A stretch of 64,000 bases of DNA, taken from NCBI RefSeq assembly GCF_002947535.1, contig NZ_PUAP01000017.1:1-64000 (forward strand), in the 5' to 3' direction. Under the pieces are notes generated by a model that saw nothing but the letters and a program-made list of their open reading frames with translations, ran no database searches and was not told the DNA's origin. The stretch comes from Enterococcus mundtii. GTDB lineage: Bacteria > Bacillota > Bacilli > Lactobacillales > Enterococcaceae. Shown here piece by piece: positions 36,080-46,300 of this stretch; the stretch's first letter is position 1; every line of letters starts with the position of its first letter. The translations under genes were made by a program, and so were the position numbers.

Positions 36080-36350
36080 AATCCTTTTATCAGCATAAAT
36101 CTACTGATAAAAGGACGACGTATCGTGGTACCACCTTTATTCGGAAGTTTCCTTCCCTCGATCCAACATCTCTTGACGAGAGATTGGTTGTCCGTTTTAA
36201 CGGTCAGACATTTCCGAACTTGCCTACTTATCGACAAGTTATTCTCCAAGGCCATTTTTCAACTTTTCTTACTTGACTCTTTCCACCAACCAGAGCCTCT
36301 CTTTGAAGTTTCCAAGTTTACTTTCCTTATCAACGAATCCATATTTGGTT
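36080..36350 (-). promoter_or_regulatory. T-box riboswitch (methionine), distal copy
   Basis: GGTGGTACCACG (36135-36124) is the T-box. The specifier context GAAAAATGGCC gives AUG (36255-36253). The terminator CCTTTTATCAG / CTGATAAAAGG (36082-36117) ends in eight U. It precedes the second Met T-box with only about 40 bases between them. Confidence 0.85.
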
Positions 36351-36359
36351 GTTGAGAAC

Positions 36360-36388
36360 ACTTTATCTAAGTGAAAACAAAAAGTCAA
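36360..36388 (-). promoter_or_regulatory. Sigma-A promoter of the metNIQ T-box leader
   Basis: TTGACT (36388-36383) and TAAAGT (36365-36360) are 17 bases apart on the minus strand, directly before the distal T-box. Confidence 0.7.
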
Positions 36389-36465
36389 GCAAGAAATTTA
36401 AAAAAATAAGCACTCAGTCGATTGATAAATAAAAAAATCGTTGGTGGCACTGGATTTCCAGCCGC

Positions 36466-37137
36466 TTATTTTTTTCCTTTTTGTTTTTCTAACATCTCCA
36501 ACACGATCAAAAGATCGGTACCTTCTGCTAAGATCGATAAATCTGCTTTTTCTCTTTCGGTATAAGCCCGATCAAAGCTTGAATCTGGAATCAAAACAAC
36601 ACCCATTCCTGCTCGTGATGCGGAGGTCGCACCAACCAAAGAATCTTCCACTGCAAAGGCTTCTGACGCTGTCAATCCCGACCGCTCTAGCGCAGTTAGA
36701 TAAGGAATTGGTGAAGGTTTATTTTCAGACACTTCATCCCCAAAGGTATATGTATGAAAATAAGGCTTCAAAGAAAATTGATCCAAAATATTGGTTGCTC
36801 GTTTTGTTACCGTCGTCGTTGCGAGACCAAGAATGAGTTTTTGGTCATGCAATTCTTTCAATACTTCTTTTGCATGAGGTTTTAATTGGATAGCGCCACT
36901 ATGCAGTTGTTGATAAAAATATTCTTCGCGTTTTTCGCGAACCTTTTGTACCATCTCCGGTGTTCCCGCCATTTCGATCAACAAATCATAGCTTTGTTTC
37001 CAATTTTTCCCACCCCATGTATCAACGATTTCTTGAGGTATTTCGATATCGAATTGCTTGAATCCCCATAACCATCCATCACGATAAGTTTTTTCTGTAT
37101 CAACTAATAGTCCATCTAAATCAAATATTGCACCCTT
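36466..37137 (-). CDS. HAD-superfamily phosphatase, beta-phosphoglucomutase-like
   Basis: This 223-residue protein starts MKGAIFDLDGLLVDTEKTY with the Asp nucleophile motif D-x-D-G. LGLATTTVTKRATNIL is motif II, ENKPSPIPYLTAL motif III and AVEDSLVGATSASRAGMGVVLIP motif IV. A cap domain (about 15-85) places it among the subclass I phosphatases and phosphoglucomutases. The start at 37137 follows AAAGGATCAGTGG; earlier in-frame starts lack a site. The substrate is unknown. It lies alone between the met leader and the WxL locus. Confidence 0.88.
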   Translation of the reverse strand, partial: KGAIFDLDGLLVDTEKTYRDGWLWGFKQFDIEIPQEIVDTWGGKNWKQSYDLLIEMAGTPEMVQKVREKREEYFYQQLHSGAIQLKPHAKEVLKELHDQKLILGLATTTVTKRATNILDQFSLKPYFHTYTFGDEVSENKPSPIPYLTALERSGLTASEAFAVEDSLVGATSASRAGMGVVLIPDSSFDRAYTEREKADLSILAEGTDLLIVLEMLEKQKGKK

Positions 37138-37253
37138 CATATCCACTGATCCTTTCAAAAAACAATACATCTAGTGTATCATGTTTTCCCCTGCAAACCA
37201 ATGAAATTTCTAGCATTTTTGTTATGAGTGGTAATTACACTCACCCTCCGTAC

Positions 37254-38726
37254 TTAATTATTCGGATTCATTTTAGTTATTTTATTTCTACGAATCTTTA
37301 ATAATTGATTCGTAAAATTAGCCCAATCGACTGCCCTTGGAGGAACTAACCAAATGATTTGGAACAAATCTCCAGAAGAACAGATTTCTTTATCTGTTAA
37401 GAGTAGATCTGTTTCATCATCTGCCTTCGTTTGGTAGATGATATTCAAGTCTGAGATTTTCTGGATATTATTTTTGATCAGTGCATTGAATTGTGGCCCA
37501 AAGGAAAAATCAATACAAATACGAAGCGGTTTCAATTGCTGATCGATGGGTAATACATCCATCATCACTAACACATAATGAAAGAACAAAAATTCTTTTG
37601 CGCGCCAAATTTGCTTGTTCTTTTTTTGTTTTTTGATGTAATCTCTGCAAAACAAAAAATATTCTGGATACATTTCATAAAAATAAGTGACATCCAGGTT
37701 GTTATTGTCATCAATATTTTCTTCTTTGAAATATTTGATCTTCAAATGCAAGACCGTCAACTGTCTTCTGATTTCCTTTAGCTGATTCTCCGAGAGAATA
37801 AATGATCGCTCTAGTTCTTCCAGAAACAAGTCATTCAACGCAAGTATTTCCTTTAGTGTCACTCCCTCAATCAGTTCTGGCTCATTGATTGCTCCTTCGA
37901 CAACAAGATAAGCAAAGATCTGTTGCGCTTCGCTATATAGCTCTTTTTCCGTATCGATCTTTGCCTCTTTTTCAAGCCAAGAAAAGATGATTCGAAAGAA
38001 ATCATTTGTTTCTAACATTTTTTTATTGAATGTCAATTGACTTTTTTTATTCTCGGACATTCGCCAACCTTGCTTTATTCGAATCAAGCTGACTGAAAGA
38101 AAATGTTGGAGTTTTGTTTCACTAAAACCTGTAAAAGCAGCAGCGAATTTCGGTTCAAGCAACCGGATCAATTCTTCCACTGGTTTCGTGATCTCCGATG
38201 GATAAACCGAATAAGCCCGTCCGTATAATTTGGTGAAATAAAACGTCACCAATCCACGTACAGAGCCTTCTTCCCCACTTAGTAAGAATTTTTTTGTGAC
38301 TGTAAGTTCTTTATCTGCTAATCTCGTACGCATGTCTTTCAGCTTTTGGTAGACGAGGGGATGACTGATATAATTCTTGATCGCATAGTCATTGACAGAT
38401 TCGAACGTTTCAAAAAATATTTCTTGTAACATCAAAAAACCAAAGGAATGGCGGACATACATTTCTCCTAAAATCGTCGAATTTCCTCGACCACTCTCAA
38501 TCAGTCGGACGTTATTTCCTTCGAAAAACAGTTGAAATTCATCCGTTAGCCCATAGTCCACAAAATCATGTGACAATTCTTCCATTGACTTATTCAGCAA
38601 AAAATAAGAGATATCCAATTCTTCCAGCACTTTTTCATGATTTTCAATTAAAAGTGGCTTTGTTTCCAAATAACGTAGCAACTCTAACTTTCGTTGTGCT
38701 GGCTTATCTAAAAATAGTTTGAACAT
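37254..38726 (-). CDS. Mga-like helix-turn-helix regulator of the WxL locus
   Basis: This 490-residue protein has two N-terminal winged-helix regions. KPAQRKLELLRYLETKPLLIENHEKVLEELDISYFLLNKSMEELSHDF is the Mga/HTH_DeoR-like first. PRD-like helical domains follow, and a C-terminal EIIB-like part (about 400-490) has LLTDKEICSSGDLFQIIWLVPP. Such Mga/AtxA-type regulators are commonly the last gene in WxL clusters. The start at 38726 follows AGAGGAAA and lies inside the preceding gene; the overlap is 23 bases in another frame, so translation is coupled. It probably controls the surface-protein operon. Confidence 0.8.
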   Translation of the reverse strand: MFKLFLDKPAQRKLELLRYLETKPLLIENHEKVLEELDISYFLLNKSMEELSHDFVDYGLTDEFQLFFEGNNVRLIESGRGNSTILGEMYVRHSFGFLMLQEIFFETFESVNDYAIKNYISHPLVYQKLKDMRTRLADKELTVTKKFLLSGEEGSVRGLVTFYFTKLYGRAYSVYPSEITKPVEELIRLLEPKFAAAFTGFSETKLQHFLSVSLIRIKQGWRMSENKKSQLTFNKKMLETNDFFRIIFSWLEKEAKIDTEKELYSEAQQIFAYLVVEGAINEPELIEGVTLKEILALNDLFLEELERSFILSENQLKEIRRQLTVLHLKIKYFKEENIDDNNNLDVTYFYEMYPEYFLFCRDYIKKQKKNKQIWRAKEFLFFHYVLVMMDVLPIDQQLKPLRICIDFSFGPQFNALIKNNIQKISDLNIIYQTKADDETDLLLTDKEICSSGDLFQIIWLVPPRAVDWANFTNQLLKIRRNKITKMNPNN

Positions 38727-39267
38727 TTTGATTTCCTCTACCTTCTGGTTTTTCTCCATAGAGTATCGTACCTGAAAATAAGTAGCTCATTGCTGCCATT
38801 TGACTATTATCTGAACTAGCAGAACCTGAACCACTCGACTGTGGCAACATCACTTGGTTATGAGAGTGATCATCAGAAAAAAATTGATCATCTAAGGTTA
38901 TTTTACGCGATGTACTAGCAATCTGGCTAATAATATCACCATGGTTATCCAATGATTTGGGTTTGCTTGGTTGCTTTTTTTTAGGAATCGAAGAATCTTG
39001 ATTAGGCAATTCGACTTGCGCTTGTTCTTCAACTTCTGACTTTTCGTTATTTATAATTGCAGTATCTTGTGATTGTTCAGTGTGTTCAACCTCTGCTTCT
39101 TGCTCATCCGCCACAGGCGGTTGGGGAGTAACTGGTTGAATTTGAATTTGCTCTGTTGGATTCAACGGATCATAAATGATCGTCTCTGCATCTATATAAA
39201 CGGAAGATTCAAAATAGACAACAGCGAACAACAGTGTTCCTAATATGGCGATTTTTTGTTTTTTCAT
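38704..39267 (-). CDS. Secreted or anchored Pro/Glu/Gln-rich protein of the WxL locus
   Basis: This 187-residue protein starts MKKQKIAILGTLLFAVVYF with a signal or anchor segment. The body is low in hydrophobics: EQIQIQPVTPQPPVADEQEAEVEH, then Ser/Gly/His-rich tracts (SGSGSASSDNSQ). It ends YLFSGTILYGEKPEGRG with no LPXTG or WxL motif. The start at 39267 follows AAGGGGGAGAG. Its 3' end overlaps the Mga-like regulator by 23 bases. I recognise no domain. The position and signal suggest an accessory surface component or a small sensor for the regulator. Confidence 0.55.
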   Translation of the reverse strand: MKKQKIAILGTLLFAVVYFESSVYIDAETIIYDPLNPTEQIQIQPVTPQPPVADEQEAEVEHTEQSQDTAIINNEKSEVEEQAQVELPNQDSSIPKKKQPSKPKSLDNHGDIISQIASTSRKITLDDQFFSDDHSHNQVMLPQSSGSGSASSDNSQMAAMSYLFSGTILYGEKPEGRGNQNVQTIFR

Positions 39268-39332
39268 TTCTCTCCCCCTTTTTTGATTAAACATTTTAAA
39301 TTAGTGAAACCATACGTTTTCAAGCAAAAATT

Positions 39333-39366
39333 GTCTGACTGATCTTATCTAATTGATCAGTCAGAC
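39333..39366. terminator. Terminator after the WxL-interacting protein gene
   Basis: A 12-bp perfect stem (39333-39344 / 39355-39366) with a 10-base loop has T-rich sequence on both sides. It lies 23 bases past the stop at 39389, so genes to its left may depend on readthrough or their own promoter. Confidence 0.75.
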
Positions 39367-39388
39367 GTTTTTTTATCAGGGATTGATA

Positions 39389-40480
39389 TTATTTATTTTC
39401 AGATTCGTCTTCTTCTTTTTGTTTTTTTCTTTTCCAAAAAATAATTAGAAGTAGAAGAATCAATAATAATAGGATACCGAATAATAGATACATCCAAGTA
39501 TTGTCTTGTTCGATCGTCACATCTTTTTCGTTTAATTCTCTAGCAACTTCGCCTTTGATTTCAAAGTCTTTTTCAAATTCCCATTTATATTTGTAGGTTT
39601 CTTCAGAGCCACTAGAAGTTTTAACTTTGTATTCCCCGTCTTCCGCTTTTTCACCGTAAGCAGTCATCTTCATCGTATATTTGCCGGCTTCCAACTTTTC
39701 ACCATTTAAAGAAATTGGGTAATCAAAGTGAGAATTAGGCGCCATTTGCATACTTTCCGTTTGACTCTCATAGAGTGTTTCATCTGATCCTTGTTTCGTG
39801 ATCGTTGTTGCTACATTCAATTGATTCAAGTAAGCCGCTTGAGGATTTTGCAAATGCACATTGATCACATTTCTCGCATTGACCTGGGCTGGTTCCACAT
39901 TAGTGGCTTTGAGATCAGGCTTGATAGCTGTCCTATTTTGACGGATCAATAATGCAACTACGTAAGAGTACTCATTTTTGATGGCTAATCCTTTATCCTC
40001 TGAAGAAGACCCTTGAGTTTCATCCGTTTTTTCTTTAAAAGTGATCCCGCCTGCCATGACACCATCAAATGTTTCTGCTGGCATAGTGACTGTGATTGGT
40101 ACGGTCACTTCCGCATGTTTAGGTAACGTCACTTCTGGCTCTGCTTTTGCATAATCTTTTAAATTATAAACTAAACTATCATCGGGTTCAATTTTATTTT
40201 CACCGTACTCCACCACACCATTCAAATTCGTTGTGGCACTGTTGATCGTGGTTTCGATCGTGATATCGTTGTCTGTGTCATTGCGTAGTTGGACTTCGAT
40301 TGTTTGTTGCTTGTCAGGTTCCATCATTAGATCGAAATATGTTTTTTCATTATCGATTTGATTTTCGGGAATCACTGGGGTAACCGCAAAATTAAATTCT
40401 GAGGCAAACGTTGTTGGAACTGGAAACATACTTAGCATGGCAACAATGAGACTGACAATAAGGATAAATCTTTTTTTCAT
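39389..40480 (-). CDS. WxL-interacting protein (DUF916/DUF3324), membrane-anchored
   Basis: This 363-residue protein has a signal peptide (to about residue 26), the DUF916 peptidoglycan-binding domain (about 30-150, with FNFAVTPVIPENQIDNEKTYFDLMMEPDKQQTIEVQLRN) and the DUF3324 domain (about 165-300). A single C-terminal membrane segment (WMYLLFGILLLLILLLLIIFWKRKKQKEEDE) is followed by a basic tail. These proteins hold WxL proteins at the surface. It lies directly downstream of three small WxL genes. A hairpin without U run separates it from the last WxL gene. Length and order are typical. Confidence 0.93.
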   Translation of the reverse strand: MKKRFILIVSLIVAMLSMFPVPTTFASEFNFAVTPVIPENQIDNEKTYFDLMMEPDKQQTIEVQLRNDTDNDITIETTINSATTNLNGVVEYGENKIEPDDSLVYNLKDYAKAEPEVTLPKHAEVTVPITVTMPAETFDGVMAGGITFKEKTDETQGSSSEDKGLAIKNEYSYVVALLIRQNRTAIKPDLKATNVEPAQVNARNVINVHLQNPQAAYLNQLNVATTITKQGSDETLYESQTESMQMAPNSHFDYPISLNGEKLEAGKYTMKMTAYGEKAEDGEYKVKTSSGSEETYKYKWEFEKDFEIKGEVARELNEKDVTIEQDNTWMYLLFGILLLLILLLLIIFWKRKKQKEEDESENK

Positions 40481-40584
40481 AATTTTTTAACTCCCTGATA
40501 AATTAGATGTTGGGCGTGGATCTGACAGAAATGCACTATCCTAGTAAAGCAACAAATTTTACTGATCCATTCCGAATTTTTAGA

Positions 40585-40620
40585 GGTCAAGACAAAATTT
40601 CTTTCGTTTTTGTCTTGACC
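40585..40620 (-). other. Hairpin between the last WxL gene and the WxL-interacting protein gene
   Basis: A 13-bp perfect stem (40585-40597 / 40608-40620) has no U run after it on the minus strand. It is probably an RNA-processing or stability element that lowers expression of the downstream gene relative to the WxL proteins. Confidence 0.5.
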
Positions 40621-40634
40621 ACAATTGTTTTTTA

Positions 40635-41372
40635 TTAGTTTCCTGGTGCGTCTGTTAACACCCAAGTGAACGTTGTTTGATAAGCTTTTGCGTATTTTGT
40701 CGTTGAACCTGGCACTTCTAATGCAATACTCTTTTTCGCAGTATCCACTGAATTTCCCCAGTCCATCAAATAGGTTCCGGCACCTTCACCATTTTTCGCA
40801 CTCATCACTAATGATTCACTACCACTTGGATCTAAGCTGAAACTCGCAACCCCTGTTGGTTTGGCTGATTGTGAACCAGTCACGACATTACCATTTGATA
40901 ATGTGATTTTCGCACCTGTCAATTCTTGATCTTCCGCTGTTTTGAATTGTGCATTTTGTTTTACTTTCAATGTCCAACCTGTTTCAGTTCCGCGGTTGTC
41001 AGATACTTGAACAAAGTTTGGTCCTTCTTTTTCAACATCACTTGCATCTTTATATTTTTGTGCTGCCGCATAGTATGTTTGTGTTTTCGACGTGATTTTT
41101 TGTTCACCGAAGACTAGGCTTGAAGCAAAGTCGATCGATAACGGGCCATTTGTACCTGGGTTTGGTTTACCATCAGGATTTGTTGGATCAACTGGCGTCA
41201 CTGGTTGTTCTGGATCAAGTGGATCAACTGGATCAGTCGTCTCTGTATTTGGTACATAATTGATGACACCGTTTGAAGTATACTCTCCACCATCAGCTGC
41301 TGCTACGCTAACTGTGCTGAATACTCCACCTAATAACATTGTTGATAATAAGATCATTTGTGATTTTTTCAT
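40635..41372 (-). CDS. WxL-domain surface protein (C)
   Basis: This 245-residue protein has a signal peptide (to Ala26), a Pro/Asp/Thr linker (TDPVDPLDPEQPVTPVDPTNP) and a WxL domain from about residue 80. The two signature Trp-x-Leu motifs are GWTLKV (about 153) and the C-terminal TWVLTDAPGN. SIDFASSLVFGEQKI is the conserved domain start. WxL domains bind peptidoglycan non-covalently. Its sequence is close to the next two genes upstream, so they are paralogues from local duplication. GGAG precedes the ATG. Confidence 0.93.
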   Translation of the reverse strand: MKKSQMILLSTMLLGGVFSTVSVAAADGGEYTSNGVINYVPNTETTDPVDPLDPEQPVTPVDPTNPDGKPNPGTNGPLSIDFASSLVFGEQKITSKTQTYYAAAQKYKDASDVEKEGPNFVQVSDNRGTETGWTLKVKQNAQFKTAEDQELTGAKITLSNGNVVTGSQSAKPTGVASFSLDPSGSESLVMSAKNGEGAGTYLMDWGNSVDTAKKSIALEVPGSTTKYAKAYQTTFTWVLTDAPGN

Positions 41373-41388
41373 TTTATTTTCTCCATTC

Positions 41389-42177
41389 TTAATTTCCTGG
41401 GGTATCGGATAGATTCCAAGTTAATATTGTTGAATACGTCACTGCATCTTTCGGTGTTTTACCTGGGATGGTCAATGAAACACTTTTCGAAACCACTGAG
41501 GATACGTCTTTATTTTTTTGGTCTTTCATTGTGATTGTCTCCACTTTGTCACCCCATGCTTCGATCCATGTGCCAGAACCTGCATCTTGTTCTGCCCGTA
41601 GAACAATCGATTCTGCACCATTTGGATCTAAGGCGATCTCTGTGGTAGCAATCGGTGCAGCCACACCTTCTGCATTTGATTTAACTACTGGATCTTGTAA
41701 TTCTATTACCGCGCCTGTCAACGTTTTGTTTAATGTATCATTGTTCTGAAATTGACCGTTTTGACATACTTTTAATGTCCAACCAGCGTTGTTGCCTCGG
41801 TGATCAGATACTTGGACATAATCTGGAGTGACTAGATCAGAAAGTGTCCCATCATCGTTTACATAAGTTTGCGCTTTGGCATAATAGGTTTCTGTTTTAT
41901 TCGATATCTTATTCATGCCGAAATCAAAACTTGAAGCAAAGTCGATGGATAGTGGGCCTTTTGTTCCTGGTTCTGGGTCCGTTCCATCTGGATTAGTTGG
42001 ATGAACCGGTTTGTCTGGATCAGGGTCGATTGGATTGACTGGATCGGTTGGTTCCGTATCAGGTATAAAATTGACCGTACCATTACTTGTATACTTCGCT
42101 TGATCGACCGCTTGGACGGTAACCGTTACTCCTGTCAAAAGACTAATGATCATTAAACCACTTACTGTTTTTTTCAT
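41389..42177 (-). CDS. WxL-domain surface protein (B)
   Basis: This 262-residue protein has a signal peptide, the same Pro/Asp linker, SIDFASSFDFGMNKI at the domain start, GWTLKVCQN as first WxL motif and TWNLSDTPGN at the end. The start at 42177 follows GGGGGATTGT; the longer frame has no site. A lone Cys next to the first WxL motif is unusual, because surface proteins of this type are normally Cys-free. It is the largest of the three small WxL paralogues, owing to inserts near residues 100-120 and 170-220. Confidence 0.93.
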   Translation of the reverse strand: MKKTVSGLMIISLLTGVTVTVQAVDQAKYTSNGTVNFIPDTEPTDPVNPIDPDPDKPVHPTNPDGTDPEPGTKGPLSIDFASSFDFGMNKISNKTETYYAKAQTYVNDDGTLSDLVTPDYVQVSDHRGNNAGWTLKVCQNGQFQNNDTLNKTLTGAVIELQDPVVKSNAEGVAAPIATTEIALDPNGAESIVLRAEQDAGSGTWIEAWGDKVETITMKDQKNKDVSSVVSKSVSLTIPGKTPKDAVTYSTILTWNLSDTPGN

Positions 42178-42215
42178 ACAATCCCCCAAAGTGATTCATT
42201 TTCTGCCTTTTTCTT

Positions 42216-42941
42216 TTATGGTGCTGGAGTGGATTTAAGGCTCCATGTCAATGTGGTACTATATTCTTTCGCTAATTTGACCGTTTTACCTGGCACGTTA
42301 AGTTTTACAGCAGTTGCGCCTTCTGTTGCATCTGTACCAAATTTGTAGATCCAAGTTCCCATACCTTTACCCGCATCAGCAGTCATCAAGACTGATTCGC
42401 TTCCAGGAGTCAATGTGTTTTGTGTCACTAGATCTGGTTTGTATTGATCATCCATGATCGATGCACTTGCACCGTTACTTAAGGATAGTACTGCACCCGA
42501 TAACTCTTCCGCTGCGGCAGTTTTGAATTGCGTATCTTGCTTGACAGATAAGCTCCAACCTTCTTGTGTTCCACGTTTGTCTGTTACTTGTACGTAGTTC
42601 GGTCCATCTGTACCATTTTCGAATGTTTGGACCTGCGCATAGTAATCTTTTGTGACAGTAGTGATTTTTTGTTTTCCAAATTGGAAGCTTGAAGCAAAAT
42701 CAATTGATAATGGTCCGTTCGTCCCTGGGTTTGGTCCATTTGGATCAGTTGGATCAACTGGTTTTACCGGACTTGTGGGATCAGTTGGATCAACCGGATT
42801 TGTCGGATCGGTATCTGCTTCAAAAGCAATCACACCGTTTGTTTCATAGCTTGCAGTTTCATCTGCAGCAAATACTGTGCTTGTTCCTAGTAATGTACTA
42901 AATAAAATAATTCCAGCTGTTAACAACGTTGTCTTTTTCAT
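42216..42941 (-). CDS. WxL-domain surface protein (A)
   Basis: This 241-residue protein has a signal peptide, a linker with DPTNPVDPTDPTSPVKPVDP repeats, SIDFASSFQFGKQKI at the domain start, GWSLSVKQD as first WxL and TWSLKSTPAP at the end. The ATG overlaps the stop of the LPXTG gene by four bases (ATGA), so synthesis is coupled. The terminal residues are PAP rather than PGN as in its two paralogues. Confidence 0.92.
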   Translation of the reverse strand: MKKTTLLTAGIILFSTLLGTSTVFAADETASYETNGVIAFEADTDPTNPVDPTDPTSPVKPVDPTDPNGPNPGTNGPLSIDFASSFQFGKQKITTVTKDYYAQVQTFENGTDGPNYVQVTDKRGTQEGWSLSVKQDTQFKTAAAEELSGAVLSLSNGASASIMDDQYKPDLVTQNTLTPGSESVLMTADAGKGMGTWIYKFGTDATEGATAVKLNVPGKTVKLAKEYSTTLTWSLKSTPAP

Positions 42942-43315
42942 TTTTCTCTTCTTCTCCTTTTTATAACAATAATTATCAACACGATCAAAAGAAGGAAACT
43001 TCCAATAATCGTAAATTGTTTACTCCTGTATTCTCCAGTTTTTGGTAACTGTTTGCTATCTCCTTGTATCGCCTCTTGCTCCACAGTTGTTCCATTTTTT
43101 CTAGAGGCCGTTTGATCGTCTTGAGTAGAGCTGGGTGAAGTTGGCTCACCCACTCCTTCTTCAGAACTGCTAGTTTCATCTTCAGGATATTCATAGGTGC
43201 CATAAAACCCTGTGACACCTTCACTTTTGATTGATTGCTCTTCTGCTAAACCAATTGGTGCTTGACTAAAAAGAAGACTTAACAAGACAAGGATCTTCCA
43301 CCTTTTATTCTTCAT
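42938..43315 (-). CDS. Small LPXTG-anchored protein of the WxL locus
   Basis: This 125-residue protein has a signal peptide (MKNKRWKILVLLSLLFSQAPIGLA), a Ser/Thr/Glu-rich stretch, the sortase motif LPKTG (about residue 94), a hydrophobic segment and the basic tail KRRRREK. Sortase would link it to the wall. The start at 43315 follows AGGTGGGAAAG. Small LPXTG proteins of this type accompany WxL proteins in most enterococcal WxL loci and may dock them. Confidence 0.9.
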   Translation of the reverse strand: MKNKRWKILVLLSLLFSQAPIGLAEEQSIKSEGVTGFYGTYEYPEDETSSSEEGVGEPTSPSSTQDDQTASRKNGTTVEQEAIQGDSKQLPKTGEYRSKQFTIIGSFLLLIVLIIIVIKRRRREK

Positions 43316-43346
43316 CTTTCCCACCTATTCTCTATCGTCGTGTTTT

Positions 43347-46300
43347 CTATGGGTTACCAGGGGCGGCAACCAATGACCATGATAACGTTCCTTGATAACT
43401 TCCGACTTTTTGTTTTTCGGGAGGAACAGTTAACTTGATTCCTTTGTTGTTCGCTTGTCCCCACTCTTGATTGACAAGATATTCACCATTTGTCGTTAGT
43501 GTCTTTTCTTCCACGATCACTGCATTTGGTCCGAGTACGGTATTCTTTGTACCGTCTGTAAATGAAAGTGCATTAGAAAGTTGGGTTGTCCCAGAAGTCA
43601 AAGGTTGTTTTTCAGTGACTGTCAATTGCCAGCTGTCCCGTTCAGAACCTCTTGTATCTTTCACGATCAAATTCCCTTCGATCAATGGCCAATACGTTTG
43701 AGTCGTTGTCTTAACTTTTTGTGTCTCGAAATTCATCGCGTTTGGTACTTCTTTTAGCTCTAATGTACCTGTAATTGCTACATTGATTATCTTTTCAGTT
43801 GTTATTCCATTTAGTTGATAGCTGTACGTCGTTGAAACATTTTTTAAAACTTCCGCTTCTGTCGTATCCTTGATTGCTGAAAACGTCGCGTCTGTCAACG
43901 TTGGTACTTGATTTCCACTGCCATCTGCTAGGATCACTTGTGCCAGTGTTCGTTGATTCAACTCTTGTTGAGACGTCAACGCATTAGCATCAGACAAACT
44001 CATCCGAATATCTTTTGCATAGACTGCAAAACTGCGATCTGTCGAAATCGTTGCTTCATTTTTTACAACAATCAAGTTTGCTTGTTGCTCCTTTTCATTC
44101 CCCGTCGTACCGACTTTGTAATCAATGACATGTTTTCTGGAAACTTCATCTGCTGCTAGTGGTTGCTTGATTTCATCCATCACATCAGCCGTGATCGAAT
44201 CCGTAAAGAATGGACGTCCCTCTGCTTCCATCAATGATAAAATCGATTGTTTATCGACTAAATCTTGTGCTTCTTTTTCTGAAATGATCACATTTCTAGC
44301 AGAAAGCTCAGCTGCATTCGAGTACTTCACTTTGACTTCATAACTGTATTCGCTATCTGGCGATTGCCAATCGATCGTTGAAGAATCCTTTTGTTCAGCA
44401 ATCGTTGTAGGCGTGTCTCCATTTTTTGTACTGATGATTTCTGCATGGTACAACCATGAACCAGTTGTTTGTGTTTCTGGTTCAAAGCTCAATTTTGGTG
44501 TGATACCTTTTCCTGATGGAATCACCAAGCGTCCTTTTTGAACTTTTGTACCTGCGGTTTCTGTTCCCCACGCATCCAAGACTAACGGCGCGTTCCCTTC
44601 TTTCACTTCACTGACATTATGAAAAATACTTCCTTCGCCTTGCGCGATACCAGGATCTTCTACTTCATAATCGATTACTGAACCAGGTATCGCGATACCA
44701 TAACCACTACCGGATTTTGAGACATCGTTATCCCCGATGAAACTTTTCCCAGTTGCTTTTTCAGTTCCTCTGAAATTCAAAGGCGTTAGCTTTGTAGCAT
44801 TGGCAATCGTTGGATTGATCGTCAAAACTTGATAGGCTTTATTTGCACCGAACCAGGTACCCGTACTGTCTACTTGCATGGCTGAATCTCCAGTAGTTGA
44901 CTTGATCCAGACTAGTTCATCTTTTGTAGGATCAGGAAATTCGACATCTGAAATATTGACTTTTCCTGTTCCAGGAATCGTTTCTAAAGTGGCTTCATCT
45001 TCTATAGTCAATTTAGCTGCTGAAATTAAGTTACTAGAAGTTGAAACGCCGATCCCAGCATTTTTTGACAGATGGATGTTCCCAAATGAATGATAGGTCG
45101 TTGCATGATTGGCAGCAGTCGCAGATAAACCATTTTTGATATTTCCGCCATTTGCCATTAATTTCAATCCATTCGTTACATTTAATTCAGTGAAATTGAC
45201 GATTCCTAAACCAGTTAGATTGACTGGATCTGTTTGATAGTTGTTTGTACCATCGACATTTTCACCAAAATTGAACACGACTTTGTTTGTACTGGCACTA
45301 GCGATCGTATTCGTAAAGTTATCACTGGCTGCACCACCGGATAAACCATTGATGCTGACCGCTCCTTGAACATTAGCAGTAACATTACGCAAAATTTTCC
45401 CACTGCTGATATTGGAATACTGTGTAGCATACAGATTACCGATACTAGAACCCTCCGCTTGGATATTCATCTGGATCGAACCATTTTTGGTGTACGCAGC
45501 ATTGCTACCACCATCCCCATAAATGCTCGCACCATTTAAGGAATCCACACCTGGTTTGGTAAAGATATTCAACGTAATCGTATTGTCCGTATTTGTCCCC
45601 AAATTCGTATTTTGTCCATACGGTCGTCCACCTGTGATATACGTGTTACCTGGCAACTTGAATTCACCATCATAGTTTCGTAAATCAATGAGTAAACTAG
45701 CATTTCCAAGTAGTGACCCATAGTTTGTGATACCTCCGGAAAAGCCATTAGAACCAGTTCGCGGAGTACCAGAGAAGTTCCCCCCATAAATGCGATTATC
45801 TGAATTCCCAGTGACAGTATGTCCAGCACTTGCGCCATAGGATGCACCCATTGAAGCATTAATGACTCCTTCATAAACGGTCACTCCTACGTTTCCGACA
45901 ATTTTTTTGTCATCCCATCCGCCACCGGACAAGAACCAGTCTACTTGACCATCATTGACGATGGTTTGTCCGTTACCATACACACGTGTACCTGCATAGC
46001 CCGTACCTTCTAACGTATCAGCGATTCCACCATTCAATATGTTTGAGCTATTTCCTTCAATAACCCCTGAATAAGAACCACCATAAGTCCATCGTGCTAC
46101 GGTATTGTTTAATATTGTTTGTGTATCTCCTTTGATATAGATGTCCCATGTATCATTTGAAGCAGGATAGCCACCTCCACCTACAATGTCCCAAACCGAA
46201 GCTTCTCCACGATTTTTCTTCGTGGTCGAATAGGCTAAATCGGTTGGCATTGATCCGGAATAGGCAAAGCCAGCTCCGCCGATTGAACCATCTGCATTAG

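Noticed and set aside
40477-40665. 62-codon frame between two WxL-locus genes on the minus strand
   Set aside because: It overlaps both neighbours, spans a hairpin and has no ribosome site.
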